DNA from: an uncultured Christensenellaceae bacterium
Lineage (GTDB): Bacteria; Bacillota; Clostridia; Christensenellales; UBA1242
Assembly: GCA_910587225.1 (NCBI GenBank)
Contig: CAJULT010000003.1
Location: 1 to 64,000, forward strand
Reading direction: 5' to 3'
DNA: 64,000 nucleotides
Part shown: positions 20,792-30,905 of the stretch, piece by piece
How positions within the stretch are numbered: position 1 is the stretch's first letter
Layout: each line of letters opens with the position of its first letter
The notes under the pieces: generated by a model
What the model was told of the DNA's origin: nothing
What the model saw: the letters and a program-made list of their open reading frames with translations, nothing else
The model's database searches: none
Made by a program: the position numbers and the translations under genes

Positions 20792-21505
20792 TTATCTCTC
20801 ATCCGAAGTAAAGAACCTATCCATTCTTCCACTCTCAATGCTGTATATGCCGTCTATGCCCACTACATAGTGATCCATAAAACGCACACCTAGTGACTGA
20901 AAGAGGAATTTAATGTTGGTCGTTGCTTCTAAGTCTTGTTGGGATGGTTTTGCACGACCTCCTGGATGATTGTGTACTAGAAATACAAAGGCTGGATTGG
21001 TAGCATTGATAAACTTTGTTATCTCCCTTTGGCTTATTCCTACCATACTTATGCTACCTTTGGCTAGTAGTCTTGCGGAGATTAATCTGAAACCTATATC
21101 TAAGGCGACTATGTACAGCTCTTCTGTTATCTTTATTCTTACGAGGTCTTCTACAAAATCTAGAAGATCTATTGTATCATTCAGACATGGTCTTTCTTCA
21201 TACGTGCTTTGCATGTAGTAATCAAATATCTCAGGAAATTTAGTTATCAGCGCTGCTGCGCGTTTACCTATTCCCCTTACCATCATCATGTCTTGGGGAT
21301 CAGCGTTAAACACTCCGGCTACATTGCCATATCTGTCAAGTAGCCGATGTGCTAACGGATTAGTATCACCTCTGGGAAAAACATACGTTAGGATAAACTC
21401 TAATGCTTGAACTTTACTTACATTACTAAGCCCTGCATTATCAACTAGCTCCAAAAGCCTTCCTCTATGCCCTTCATGTATGTTCTTCTCATCTGTGTAT
21501 TTCAT
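20792..21505 (-). CDS. radC: RadC family protein (JAB/MPN domain)
   Basis: RadC proteins carry a helix-hairpin-helix segment followed by a JAB1/MPN metalloprotease-like domain; their role is not settled, despite the old DNA-repair name. Seen here are the HhH-like MMVRGIGKRAAALITKFPE near residues 80-95 and the metal-binding motif HNHPGGRAKPSQQD in the C-terminal half. Length (237 residues) is typical. The start was set at 21505 (MKYTDEKN) because AAAGGAG lies 8 nt upstream and the promoter -10 at 21529-21534 places the transcript start near 21522; a Met at 21526 would be upstream of it. Confidence 0.93.
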   Translation of the reverse strand: MKYTDEKNIHEGHRGRLLELVDNAGLSNVSKVQALEFILTYVFPRGDTNPLAHRLLDRYGNVAGVFNADPQDMMMVRGIGKRAAALITKFPEIFDYYMQSTYEERPCLNDTIDLLDFVEDLVRIKITEELYIVALDIGFRLISARLLAKGSISMVGISQREITKFINATNPAFVFLVHNHPGGRAKPSQQDLEATTNIKFLFQSLGVRFMDHYVVGIDGIYSIESGRMDRFFTSDER

Positions 21506-21528
21506 TTGTTTTCTCCTTTTGTGCAAAT

Positions 21529-21557
21529 ATTATAGCATGCGAACATCAAATTATAAA
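21529..21557 (-). promoter_or_regulatory. Promoter of radC
   Basis: On the minus strand, TTTATA (21552-21557) and TATAAT (21529-21534) have a 17-nt spacer. Confidence 0.65.
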
Positions 21558-21559
21558 AT

Positions 21560-21586
21560 AAAAAACAGGGCTTTCGCCCTGCTTTT

Positions 21587-21589
<3 letters not shown>
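21560..21589 (-). terminator. Terminator of the collagen-like gene
   Basis: The GC-rich stem CAGGGC / GCCCTG with a short loop is flanked by A and T runs and overlaps the TAA stop at 21587-21589. Confidence 0.85.
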
Positions 21590-23740
<2,151 letters not shown>

Positions 23741-23791
23741 AAAAATATGATATGCAGGCAAAAATATTTTCGACTTTTTTCGAATTGGGTA

Positions 23792-23820
23792 TTGACAATT
23801 ATCGCTAGTCATGGTATCAT
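23792..23820 (+). promoter_or_regulatory. Promoter of the 69-residue protein gene
   Basis: TTGACA at 23792-23797 and TATCAT at 23815-23820 have a 17-nt spacer. Confidence 0.85.
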
Positions 23821-23852
23821 AATTTCACACTAAAAAACGGAGGAGAAAAGTA

Positions 23853-24062
23853 ATGGACGATATGTTTGAAATGGAAGGGTACTCAACAATTGTTGCTAAA
23901 CCAATGCGTATTGGAATGGGTAAAACAGTTCGATTAAATACAAAGTACAATGAGTACGAACTACGTCGCGAGTCTGATCCTAATCGTAGAAGAGTCCCAC
24001 ATGCGAAGCGCAATGTTAAGGCTCTTGCCGCAAAGGAACAGGATGCTCAATGCGAAGATTAA
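23853..24062 (+). CDS. Small basic protein of unknown function (69 residues)
   Basis: I do not recognise this protein. Its expression signals are very strong: a near-consensus promoter, a perfect GGAGGAG 7 nt before ATG, and a terminator 14 nt after the stop. The sequence opens acidic and Met-rich (MDDMFEMEG), has a central stretch rich in Arg and Lys (YELRRESDPNRRRVPHAKR) and ends acidic (QDAQCED). There is no TM segment or signal peptide, so it is cytoplasmic and may bind nucleic acid (inference from charge only). An overlapping minus-strand frame was rejected because it has no expression signals. Confidence 0.8.
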   Translation: MDDMFEMEGYSTIVAKPMRIGMGKTVRLNTKYNEYELRRESDPNRRRVPHAKRNVKALAAKEQDAQCED

Positions 24063-24075
24063 TGTTAAATAAAAT

Positions 24076-24101
24076 ATAGCGCACTTTAGCGCTATTTTTT
24101 A
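24076..24101 (+). terminator. Terminator between convergent small genes
   Basis: The stem ATAGCGC / GCGCTAT is followed by a T run; the minus-strand stop at 24092-24094 lies in the same stem. Confidence 0.8.
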
Positions 24102-24286
24102 TTGTCTTTTTGACACCTTCGTTGAGTTTCTATCAGCCCTATATTTGAGGAAAGTGCGGCAAAAAAGGTGCGGAGAGTGCAAAGCTCCCCCATGGTCGCA
24201 TTTTTAGATAGCGATATGGCAAGGCTTGACGCAAAAGCGGCAAGTTCTTCCGCGCATATGTCGCAAACTGATCCCTTCTTTTCCAT
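24092..24286 (-). CDS. Small Cys-containing protein, DUF6774-like
   Basis: This 64-residue protein begins MEKKGSVCDICAEELAAFAS. The pattern of a Cys-containing helix, then a helix with many small residues, then GELCTLRTFFAALSSNIGLI is reminiscent of the small Clostridia family DUF6774; I recall the pattern but have not compared sequences. An ATG at 24352 would add 22 basic residues (MRGRWILRENTIKN...) and overlap the OLE promoter on the other strand, so the shorter start is preferred. Neither start has a ribosome site, which lowers confidence. Function unknown. Confidence 0.55.
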   Translation of the reverse strand: MEKKGSVCDICAEELAAFASSLAISLSKNATMGELCTLRTFFAALSSNIGLIETQRRCQKDNKK

Positions 24287-24356
24287 ATTAATATTTACGC
24301 AAATAGCTATATTTTTGATAGTGTTTTCCCGCAAAATCCACCGTCCGCGCATTCAC

Positions 24357-24388
24357 TTGACAATTATTTTTGTTTATGTTAATATAAT
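24357..24388 (+). promoter_or_regulatory. Promoter of the OLE RNA
   Basis: A perfect TTGACA at 24357-24362 is followed by TAATAT (24380-24385, 17-nt spacer) overlapping TATAAT (24383-24388, 20-nt spacer). It points at the RNA beginning near 24395. Confidence 0.75.
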
Positions 24389-24391
24389 ACT

Positions 24392-24966
24392 ATCACGAAG
24401 GTGCAGTATTCTAGTCAACTAGTGCGAATGAGAATGCCGAAATAAGCATTGATGGCACAACTATGAAGTTCGTGGTGCTGGCTTTGGTTGCCCAAATCGG
24501 GGCTGGTACTGGGAGTTAAGATTTTTGGGTGGCGAGTAATGGCATACACGCTTAAGCCCAATTATCGCGGAGACCCAAGTGGGTAAAGAAAATATGAAGG
24601 CATATCTATTTATCGCTTGGATGAGAAACCTGCAATGTGGCGAAAGTTGCGTGCAGTGTAGCCTGCTTTGAGTGGATTGTTTGGAATAGAGCGTAAATCA
24701 ATATTTATCCAAAGTACACGGAAGATATTCGGTTGCTCTTGAAATTACGTCCGCAAAATAAAGATAAGTTCGTACGATGTTGTTAAGGAAATCTTCTAGA
24801 CTGTTTGCGTGAGCGAGATACTATGGGGATTATAGTGTGGTCTAAGTGGCGATTCGGTGCAAGTTCTGCGTAAAGGGAAACCGCTCTGCTGGTAACGGAA
24901 GAGTGCAGAATTGGGAAATCCAACCGAACCTATGCCGCAAGGTTTACTCATAGTATTGCCTTCGTA
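24392..24966 (+). ncRNA. OLE RNA (ornate large extremophilic RNA)
   Basis: About 570 nt with no open frame on the plus strand and higher GC than the flanking spacers lie between a strong promoter and an oapA-like gene. Visible helices include a closing pair CGAAGG (24396-24401) with CCTTCG (24959-24964), TTCGGT (24853-24858) with ACCGAA (24923-24928), and TTCTGC (24864-24869) with GCAGAA (24905-24910), nested as in a large folded RNA. OLE RNAs are about 600 nt, lie directly upstream of oapA in Firmicutes, and form a membrane ribonucleoprotein with the OapA protein, with reported links to cold, alcohol and Mg2+ stress. The call rests on size, position, structure and the downstream gene, not on an alignment. 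RNase P, tmRNA and group II intron were considered and did not fit. Confidence 0.78.
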
Positions 24967-24998
24967 AATTAAAATTAAAGCTTTGTGCTAAAATATAT

Positions 24999-25556
24999 AT
25001 GAAAGAAAAACAGAAAAAAACTAAACATTCTAACGCTTGGATATGGCCTATAAAGATTTTTATAATTGCCATAGTTCTTTCTTTGTCGTTCAGCATAGTA
25101 AGTGAGTTAGCTTTAACCGGCGCACATATTGCTGTGGCGATTGTAGTAATACTCGTCTTTATTGGAATAAGCATCGTGTTTGATATGCTTGGACTTGCGG
25201 TAGCTTCAAGTGACCTCAATCATTTTACTGCTATGGCAGCGAGAAAAGTCAAAGGCAGTAAGCAGGCAATAGCCCTTAACAAAAATGCTGACAAAGTATC
25301 TTCGGTTTGCGCTGACGTTATCGGTGACGTATGCGGAATATTGGCTGGTGCAGCTGGCGCGAGTATAGTTGCCAAGATTGCACTAGCAGCAAATGGTGAT
25401 TTCATATCAATATTAATCGCCTCTTCAATTTCGGCAGCAATCGCCGGACTAACGATATTTGGTAAGGCAAGTTTAAAGCGATATGCAATCAAACACGGAA
25501 ATGAAATCACCTTAAAACTTGCTAAGTTTATCAATTTCTTTACTAGGAAAGATTAA
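24999..25556 (+). CDS. oapA: OLE-associated membrane protein OapA
   Basis: This 185-residue integral membrane protein has about four TM segments: near residues 13-35, 40-65, 100-125 and 128-152. The segment GISIVFDMLGLAVASSDLNHFTAM followed by RKVKGSKQAI and NADKVSSVCADVIGDVCGI matches my memory of a Clostridia family (IVFDIIGVAVTAADE..., NADKVxxFCNDVVGDICGI) that I equate with OapA. OapA binds OLE RNA and holds it at the membrane. The gene begins 33 nt after the RNA, and both probably share one transcript. No ribosome site precedes the ATG (the upstream bases are A/T only), so translation may be weak or coupled to RNA folding or processing. A bidirectional terminator follows. Confidence 0.85.
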   Translation: MKEKQKKTKHSNAWIWPIKIFIIAIVLSLSFSIVSELALTGAHIAVAIVVILVFIGISIVFDMLGLAVASSDLNHFTAMAARKVKGSKQAIALNKNADKVSSVCADVIGDVCGILAGAAGASIVAKIALAANGDFISILIASSISAAIAGLTIFGKASLKRYAIKHGNEITLKLAKFINFFTRKD

Positions 25557-25571
25557 AAAACTGTTTTTCAA

Positions 25572-25604
25572 TTAAAAAAGCGGAGTTCTACTTCCGCTTT
25601 TTTG
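25572..25604 (+). terminator. Bidirectional terminator between oapA and gltX
   Basis: The stem AAAAAAGCGGA / TCCGCTTTTTT lies 18 nt after the oapA stop and just after the gltX stop. Confidence 0.88.
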
Positions 25605-27230
25605 TTATGCATTTTTAAGCCTTTCTATAATTTCCTTTTCGCCCATGATTGTCATAAGCTCATAGATGTCTGGTGAAATCTTTTGCCCCGTTAGCGCCAC
25701 TCGCAAATGTTCGCAAGCTTTCGCCATATCCCCTTTAAATGCCTCTGGGTTTGCTTTATACGCCTTTCTATCTGTTGCGTAACCAAGTTTTTCGGCAGTT
25801 TCTTTCACGTAGCCATACCATTCATCCTTATCTTTTGGCATTTTAAAGTTTTTAAGGTATGTTTCTACAAATTCATGATACTGCTCCGCATTATCTATTT
25901 CCTTATCGGTTGGGCGAGTAAACATATATTTAAAGTGGTCTTCAATCATGCTCCACATGTATATATCTTTACGAGGTTTCAATCCCCCACGATCGATCGA
26001 GCAAACCTTAATTGCATAATCCTTATTTTCTTCAAGATATTTAGCAAGAGCAGGTTTAAATTCTTTTGCCCATTTAAGCCACTCGTCGTAAACCTCTTCG
26101 GCGGTCATTTTAGCTATGATATTTTTAGAAATATCGTTGAGTTTAACAATATCAAATACCGGAGCGCCAGTTGTAATATCATTGATACCGAAATTAAATT
26201 CTCGCCAAGACTTATCAGGATTTTGCGCTCTCCAAATTTCAAAGCCGGAATTGATAAGGTTTAATAGATATTCGAGTACCGCATCAGTCGGATATCCCAT
26301 TTCAAAATAGTAAAGCATTTTAAATTCAGGGTCATAACGCTTTGAGATTTTACGACGATTCCCGTTTTCTCCAAGCTTGCATATCTTTGGGTTATGGCAA
26401 TATGCAGTCGGCTTAAAACCAAGTGCGTCAAATATTTCAAGGTGAACAGGAGTTGAGGCAATATACTCTTCCCCGCGCACAACAACAGTTGTTCCCATTA
26501 GCGTATCATCAACCGCATGCGCAAATGGATATGGAGGAATACCATCATTCTTCAAAAGAACCACGTCCTTAGCATTCGCTTTTGCTTCAATATCACCTTT
26601 TATAAGGTCATGAAATTTAATTCTTTGAGAGCCGTCATTTTTTGTTCGCAATCTAATTGCAAACTTATCACCATTGTCAAGGTGAGCCTTAACCTGCTCC
26701 ATTGTCAAATCGCGGCATGGGTCAAATTCAGTTTCGTCATTTTCTAAGAATTTTGTTTTGCGCTCTTCAAGTATTTCTTCCAAACTTTCTGTTTTTTTGC
26801 AAAAACATGGGAAAGCGCGCCCTCTTGATACTAGGTCTTTTGCGAATGCTTTATAAATATTCCCTCTTTGAGATTGCACATAAGGTCCGTAAGCACCTAT
26901 ATCTTTGCCATCAAGTGTTTGATATTCGTTAATTTTAATATTAAAACGATTTAGAATATCAAAAATAAACTCTCTTGCGCCTTCCACCTCGCGTTTAGCG
27001 TCGGTATCTTCCAGTCTTAAAAAGAAAACCCCATTTGAAGCTTGGCAAAGAGAATAAGAAATAAATGCCTGAAAGAAGTTTCCAATATGCATAAAGCCTG
27101 TCGGACTTGGTGCGAAACGAGAAACAACCTCGCCATTATTTAAATTGCGAGGTGGATATTTTTTTAATATATCTTGTACTGTTAGCTTAACATCTGGATA
27201 TAGCATATCCGCAAGTTTTTGATAATCCAT
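25605..27230 (-). CDS. gltX: Glutamate--tRNA ligase
   Basis: This class I synthetase charges tRNA-Glu (and, where no GlnRS exists, often tRNA-Gln). Seen are FAPSPTGFMHIGNFFQAF (HIGH-type motif) near residue 42, FFLRLEDTDAKREVEGA, a Cys-containing insertion (FPCFCKKTESLEEIL), and RKISKRYDPEF (KMSKS-type loop) near residue 295. It is 541 residues, longer than the usual 470-490; the extra length includes about 30 residues before the PSPTG motif. The ribosome site AGGAG lies 6 nt before ATG and overlaps the TAG stop of the preceding lipoprotein gene, so translation is probably coupled. It is the last gene of the typA operon. Confidence 0.96.
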   Translation of the reverse strand: MDYQKLADMLYPDVKLTVQDILKKYPPRNLNNGEVVSRFAPSPTGFMHIGNFFQAFISYSLCQASNGVFFLRLEDTDAKREVEGAREFIFDILNRFNIKINEYQTLDGKDIGAYGPYVQSQRGNIYKAFAKDLVSRGRAFPCFCKKTESLEEILEERKTKFLENDETEFDPCRDLTMEQVKAHLDNGDKFAIRLRTKNDGSQRIKFHDLIKGDIEAKANAKDVVLLKNDGIPPYPFAHAVDDTLMGTTVVVRGEEYIASTPVHLEIFDALGFKPTAYCHNPKICKLGENGNRRKISKRYDPEFKMLYYFEMGYPTDAVLEYLLNLINSGFEIWRAQNPDKSWREFNFGINDITTGAPVFDIVKLNDISKNIIAKMTAEEVYDEWLKWAKEFKPALAKYLEENKDYAIKVCSIDRGGLKPRKDIYMWSMIEDHFKYMFTRPTDKEIDNAEQYHEFVETYLKNFKMPKDKDEWYGYVKETAEKLGYATDRKAYKANPEAFKGDMAKACEHLRVALTGQKISPDIYELMTIMGEKEIIERLKNA

Positions 27231-27238
27231 GTTTTCTC

Positions 27239-28297
27239 CTAATTAAAATATGCGTAAATGTAATCGGTAAAAGCTGGCAAATATACATTGTAATAATCTT
27301 GAATTTCGCCATAATAGCCTGCTACATTTGCGTTATTTTTCTGATATTCGGCAATTTTGCATTCATACTTTGTATAAAAATCTCTAAACGAAAAGTTTCT
27401 AAAAGCTTCATTTATCAAAGGTTTTTCACTTGCAAGAAGGTTAATTTTGTTTAAAATATCAGAAACCTTTGTATTGTTATATACTTCTTTTCCTTCTACT
27501 ACGGTTGGGTAAGAAGCAAGATAGTTAGAGTCCCAATCTCTATTAACAAAGCGTGATATCAGCTCGGACAGATTTTGCTTTTGCTGATTTATAAAGTTAA
27601 CAAATTCAATATTTTCTACTGTACCTTTCAGCTCATAGTCGCGTGAGCCTAGTTCTCTTGCAAGAAGGTTATAATATTCCTGTCCGACCTTTAACGAAAC
27701 GTAATCGCTTATAACGCTATTATCTGCCTTGGTCACAGCAGTAGTTACAAGTCCTTGATATTTATTGAACACCTTTACTTCAATCTCAGCAAGACTTTCT
27801 GCGAGATCATAAGCAGATCCGATAAAATCATGAGCTGCCACCCTAAAAGTTTGAAGTGCGCCCGCTTTGATATCAGCATTGGTAAAACTAACATATCTAT
27901 CGTACTCGGTTGAGAGTCTATAATAATTGGTAGAAAATTTATATAAATCTTTTTCAAAATTGTTTACAGCACCTTTGCCTTCACCTGAAAGCTTAATGCT
28001 AGCTAATTTATCAAGGTCGCCTTGGTAGTCAGTTATAAAAGTCATTGGGATAACTAAAAGTTTATTATAATATCCATAGTTGCCGCTATTTTCATAAAAC
28101 GGTCTAAGCGCAAAATTGGTAATAGCGCCGTCTATATTATCACTGACAAACATGCTATCGCTACCCATGTCAAAAATAAGAGAGTCAAGCTTATCATACT
28201 TCATAGTGTTTTCACTGCCTTTGTCGCAGGCGAACATACTAACGCTGCAAACACACAAAAGCAAAGCAAAAACTATTTTCATAAATTTATTTTTCAT
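27239..28297 (-). CDS. Lipoprotein of unknown function
   Basis: Signal peptide type II: MKNKFMKIVFALLLCVCSVSMFAC, with the lipobox Cys at residue 24, so the mature protein is lipid-anchored outside the cell. The remaining 330 residues are mostly polar and predicted helical with no repeats; I recognise no family. The start overlaps the upstream gene as ATGA, with AGAGGAGGG 8 nt before it. It lies between a membrane-anchored protein and gltX, and the two unknown genes together look like a pair of envelope proteins that travel with dnaB. The TAG stop sits inside the gltX ribosome site. Confidence 0.85.
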   Translation of the reverse strand: MKNKFMKIVFALLLCVCSVSMFACDKGSENTMKYDKLDSLIFDMGSDSMFVSDNIDGAITNFALRPFYENSGNYGYYNKLLVIPMTFITDYQGDLDKLASIKLSGEGKGAVNNFEKDLYKFSTNYYRLSTEYDRYVSFTNADIKAGALQTFRVAAHDFIGSAYDLAESLAEIEVKVFNKYQGLVTTAVTKADNSVISDYVSLKVGQEYYNLLARELGSRDYELKGTVENIEFVNFINQQKQNLSELISRFVNRDWDSNYLASYPTVVEGKEVYNNTKVSDILNKINLLASEKPLINEAFRNFSFRDFYTKYECKIAEYQKNNANVAGYYGEIQDYYNVYLPAFTDYIYAYFN

Positions 28298-29190
28298 GCG
28301 CCAAGCCCTCCTCTAAGATATACTTTAACCACATTGTTAAGTAGGTCGGTAGAGTCTGCATTTATCTTTGAATAATTGAAGCCAGACGCGCTAGATTTAG
28401 CAATTACAGCCTCAAAGTTTTTAAGATTATATATCTTTAAAAATTCGTTAAGCTTTTTAGTCCCCGATTGCAAATTCTCAGAAAGGTGATATTTACTAAT
28501 AGGGCTAGAACCATTCATGTAAGCATTCACAAAAAGTTCAGCATTGGTGATTACATGTGTCTTTTCTACGTTAAGTTGTGATAGATAATCACAAGAAGTG
28601 CTTAGCACAACCTTTGCAAAATCATTGTTCGCAATTTTAGAAGGCATGCAGGCAGTATAAATATTTGCTAGCCCCTTTAATGCGCCATTAAAATTATTGA
28701 CATAAACTTCAAATTTTTCTTTGAAGCGCACCCACGCAGGATTAACGAAAGTTGGGTCAGCTCCCGTATATTCGCTTACCTGTTTTAGCACGCTACGCAT
28801 TTCTGTTTCAGCCTTTCGCGCACCGTCAAACCCGTCAAGTACAGTAAAGTAGTTGTTTTGATAGGTTTTATTGTCCTCAGCAAATACAAGCTTTTCGTTA
28901 TAGAAAGAGGTCATTTTACTATACAAAGCTATAATTCTGCTTGCATTATTGATTTCAAGAGAGTACTGAGCGCTTGTAGAGCTAAGCTTAACTTTAAATG
29001 AATCAAACTTTGCCTTATCATCCTTGTTTGATAGGAACATTGACTGCTGCATATCTCTCGTTGCGTCAGTTACTTTGGAAACTTTTTTAGGGATGCACAA
29101 TATTACTGTCACAACTATTGCAGCCGCAAGCGCCAGCACCGCAAGCACAATAAGCCATTTCTTACCTCTGGTCATCTTCTTTTTTGCCAT
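28294..29190 (-). CDS. Membrane-anchored extracellular helical protein of unknown function
   Basis: A Lys/Arg-rich N-terminus (MAKKKMTRGKKWL) is followed by one long TM helix (residues 14-34) and about 260 extracytoplasmic residues of helical, Ser/Asn/Lys-rich sequence. No Cys follows the TM in a lipobox context, so it is an uncleaved anchor. AGGAGGGG lies 2 nt before ATG. It ends YLRGGLGA-TGA, overlapping the next gene by 4 nt, and so documents TGA as a normal stop in this genome. No family recognised. It likely works with the lipoprotein that follows. Confidence 0.85.
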   Translation of the reverse strand: MAKKKMTRGKKWLIVLAVLALAAAIVVTVILCIPKKVSKVTDATRDMQQSMFLSNKDDKAKFDSFKVKLSSTSAQYSLEINNASRIIALYSKMTSFYNEKLVFAEDNKTYQNNYFTVLDGFDGARKAETEMRSVLKQVSEYTGADPTFVNPAWVRFKEKFEVYVNNFNGALKGLANIYTACMPSKIANNDFAKVVLSTSCDYLSQLNVEKTHVITNAELFVNAYMNGSSPISKYHLSENLQSGTKKLNEFLKIYNLKNFEAVIAKSSASGFNYSKINADSTDLLNNVVKVYLRGGLGA

Positions 29191-29198
29191 AGCCCCTC

Positions 29199-30635
29199 CT
29201 AATCATCAAATACATCAACATTAACTTCGTCAAGCGCAACTTCGCCGCCTTCTGGTTTTACAGCAGGTTTTGCAGGCGCACTTTTTGGCATTGCTACCCG
29301 CTCACCAAGATTTGCAAATGTTGTGTACTCTCCTATCCAGCGAAGTTTAACAGTTCCTGTTCTTCCGCGTCTGTGTTTAGCCAAAATAAGCTCAACTGTG
29401 CCGGGCTCTTCAGGCTGCTCAACATCGTTGTATTTTTCAGGGTTGTATAGGAAGAGAACGATATCCGCATCCTGCTCAATCGCACCTGAGTCACGAAGGT
29501 CGGAAAGCATAGGTCTATGGTCGCCCGTTCTCGACTCAACGCTACGTGAAAGCTGAGAAAGTGCAATGATAGGAACATTCAGCTCCTTAGCCGCAATTTT
29601 AAGTGTTCTTGAAATTTCACTTACTTCAAGCTGTCTATTTTCGTTTCGTGAGTTCCCGCTTGACATAAGCTGAATATAGTCCACCATAATTAAATCAATG
29701 TTTTCTTTTGCCTTTAATCTTCTACACTTCGAAAGAATGTCTGCTGGCGTCGTCATACTGGAATCATCAACGTAAATTCCGCTTTGTTCAAGCTTCTTTG
29801 TAGCAGTCCAAATTCTCTGCCACTCCTCAGGGGTCATTGTTCCGTTAAGCGCCTTCGCCATGTTAACTTTTGCTACCGAGCATATTGCCCTTTGCATAAG
29901 CTGCTCGCGGGACATTTCAAGTGAGAACACCGCACATTTTCTTCCTTCGTTTAGTGCAGCATTTGTGATAATATTCATAGCAAATGAGGTTTTACCAACA
30001 CCCGGTCTTGCAGCAAGCAAAACAAGGTCACTGTTTTGAAGTCCATTTGTAATAGCATCAAAATCTTTAAAGCCAGTTGGAATACCAGTTATAGATGACG
30101 GGTCCTTTGCAATTTGGTCAAAAGACGCAATAACCTTTGAAATCGCACCATTAGGCTTGCCCACATGTTCGAGAGCTGAACGCTCCTGCTTTTCAGCAAT
30201 GTCAAAGATAACCTTTTCTCCGTATTGAAGCGCTTTATCTTTATCCTCTTCCTCATAGGCGCGTTCGATAATGTCCTGTCCGCTTTTGATAAGCTTTCTT
30301 CGCACTGATGCGCCTTTTACAATATCACAATAGTATTTAAAGTTGGCAGCTGATGGAACAGCATTTGTAAGGAAGGTAATATATTCAATTCCGCCCGCTT
30401 TTTCAAGCGTCTTATCTTTTTCAAGTTGGTCAGCAAGAGTTACAAAATCTACAGGCACGCTTCTTTGATAAATCTTCTGCATAGAAGCATAAATAAGCTG
30501 GTGAGAGTTTGAATAAAAGTCATCTCCGCCTATCATGCCTAAAATATCAACTTGCGCCTGCGAGTCAATCAAAATACAGCCAAGCACTGCCTGCTCAGCT
30601 TCAATGTTTTGTGGCATAATTTTGTACTCAGCCAT
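29199..30635 (-). CDS. dnaB: Replicative DNA helicase
   Basis: DnaB is the ring helicase of the replication fork. The N-terminal domain begins MPQNIEAEQAVLGCILIDSQA, the family signature. The RecA-like domain has Walker A AARPGVGKTSF near residue 215, Walker B IDLIMVDYIQLM near residue 312, the ALSQLSRSVESR segment, and the SGAIEQDADIVLFLYNPE region. Length 478 is a little above the usual 440-455; the extra is a low-complexity C-terminal tail (KSAPAKPAVKPEGGEVALDE). The ribosome site AGGAGG lies 6 nt before ATG, and the start is 9 nt after the small membrane protein gene. Confidence 0.97.
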   Translation of the reverse strand: MAEYKIMPQNIEAEQAVLGCILIDSQAQVDILGMIGGDDFYSNSHQLIYASMQKIYQRSVPVDFVTLADQLEKDKTLEKAGGIEYITFLTNAVPSAANFKYYCDIVKGASVRRKLIKSGQDIIERAYEEEDKDKALQYGEKVIFDIAEKQERSALEHVGKPNGAISKVIASFDQIAKDPSSITGIPTGFKDFDAITNGLQNSDLVLLAARPGVGKTSFAMNIITNAALNEGRKCAVFSLEMSREQLMQRAICSVAKVNMAKALNGTMTPEEWQRIWTATKKLEQSGIYVDDSSMTTPADILSKCRRLKAKENIDLIMVDYIQLMSSGNSRNENRQLEVSEISRTLKIAAKELNVPIIALSQLSRSVESRTGDHRPMLSDLRDSGAIEQDADIVLFLYNPEKYNDVEQPEEPGTVELILAKHRRGRTGTVKLRWIGEYTTFANLGERVAMPKSAPAKPAVKPEGGEVALDEVNVDVFDD

Positions 30636-30644
30636 AACTTCCTC

Positions 30645-30905
30645 CTAGTGCGTAAAAGGGTCGCGATTCTTTTCTTTTTCCGCTTTTGCCGCCTTCTTTT
30701 TATCAATATTAGCACAAATTGCCAAAAACGGCAAGTAGAATATGCCCCCTATCACAATAATAATAAAACCATTAAGTACAGGATGCACTCCTGCCTTAAT
30801 AAGCCCGTAACAAATGCACAAGGCAATAACGAAATAGACGCCTATAAAAATCAATAGGCGTTTATACTGCTTTTTTAAATCTTTCCCCTCTTTTGGTGCA
30901 ATCAT
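30645..30905 (-). CDS. Small two-TM membrane protein
   Basis: 86 residues: a basic start ([16 protein letters not shown]), TM helices near residues 17-37 and 42-65, then a highly charged tail (DKKKAAKAEKEKNRD). GAGGAGAGG precedes the ATG, which overlaps the typA stop by one base (TAATG), so translation is coupled. No family recognised. It lies between typA and dnaB in the same operon. Confidence 0.8.
   Translation of the reverse strand: MIAPKEGKDLKKQYKRLLIFIGVYFVIALCICYGLIKAGVHPVLNGFIIIVIGGIFYLPFLAICANIDKKKAAKAEKEKNRDPFTH

Noticed and set aside
20681..20893. Open frame of 70 codons
   Set aside because: It runs through tRNA-Gly and its terminator and has no expression signals.
23825..24013. 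Minus-strand frame of 62 codons opposite the small basic protein gene
   Set aside because: No ribosome site or promoter; the plus strand has consensus signals.
23853..24062. Assignment of the 69-residue protein as Veg
   Set aside because: The sequence lacks the Veg pattern; left as unknown.
24392..24966. RNase P RNA, tmRNA or group II intron as alternatives for the structured RNA
   Set aside because: No RNase P conserved core or tmRNA tag frame was seen, no intron-encoded protein is present, and the downstream gene fits OapA.
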